A stretch of 64,000 nt of DNA, taken from Sphingomonas suaedae (GTDB taxonomy: Bacteria > Pseudomonadota > Alphaproteobacteria > Sphingomonadales > Sphingomonadaceae). Shown here piece by piece: positions 63,995 to 64,000 of this stretch (position 1 is its first letter; each line of letters starts with the position of its first letter). The notes under the pieces were generated by a model that made no database searches, was not told the DNA's origin, and saw only the letters and a program-made list of their open reading frames with translations. The position numbers were made by a program, and so were the translations under genes. Location: positions 3,284,001-3,348,000 of the forward strand of contig NZ_CP042239.1 of assembly GCF_007833215.1 (NCBI RefSeq), in the 5' to 3' direction.

Positions 63995-64000
63995 TGGCCG

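Overview
The window is a high-GC, gene-dense stretch of an alphaproteobacterial chromosome. Protein content points to the order Sphingomonadales (Sphingomonas-like): the plsX-fabH-ihfA-MerR block, mutY-dciA-dsbA-dsbA-smc order, small DUF4169 and DUF6456 proteins, a tryptophan-halogenase tail and many four-base ATGA or TGATG gene junctions. The species cannot be fixed from the sequence alone.

Layout. 1-10.7 kb: tail of a flavin-dependent halogenase, ssb, DUF4169, a small secreted protein, smc, two DsbA-like thiol oxidoreductases, the helicase loader dciA, mutY, a serine hydrolase and nudC. 10.8-19.7 kb: tRNA-Thr, then a coherent sulfide/persulfide cluster. It holds an SqrR/BigR-type ArsR regulator with two cysteines, an RND pump and its adaptor on the minus strand. 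Divergent from these are a sulfide:quinone reductase with all three catalytic cysteines, a DUF2892 membrane protein, a TolC-type channel and a DUF442 sulfurtransferase. 20-29 kb: rpmF-plsX-fabH-ihfA-merR, a SixA phosphatase, a DinG-type helicase, coq9, an EamA transporter and an Old Yellow Enzyme. 29-37 kb: riboflavin operon (ribD-ribE-ribBX-ribH plus flanking genes), tonB, gltX, tRNA-Val. 36-42 kb: small secreted and regulatory proteins, a large DUF2339 membrane protein, a dapF homologue. 42-46 kb: a PaoABC-like molybdenum aldehyde oxidoreductase.

46.4-55.3 kb is a gene-transfer-agent (GTA) or HK97-type head gene cluster (terS, terL, portal, protease, capsid, spike base, spike fibre, head-tail connector). 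It contains two unrelated-looking cargo genes and several REP-like hairpin elements, one of them read as part of the protease. The connector gene is cut at about 55.28 kb by a tRNA-3'-end-like sequence followed by a P4-type tyrosine integrase. This appears to be the left end of an integrated island.

55.3-64 kb is island content: integrase, LysR regulator, and a catabolic set (2-hydroxyacid dehydrogenase, glycerate 2-kinase, tartrate/isopropylmalate-type dehydrogenase) that fits tartrate breakdown to glycerate. Opposite-strand genes encode a class II aldolase-family protein, an acyl-CoA ligase and a DUF4387 protein. The island continues past the right edge.
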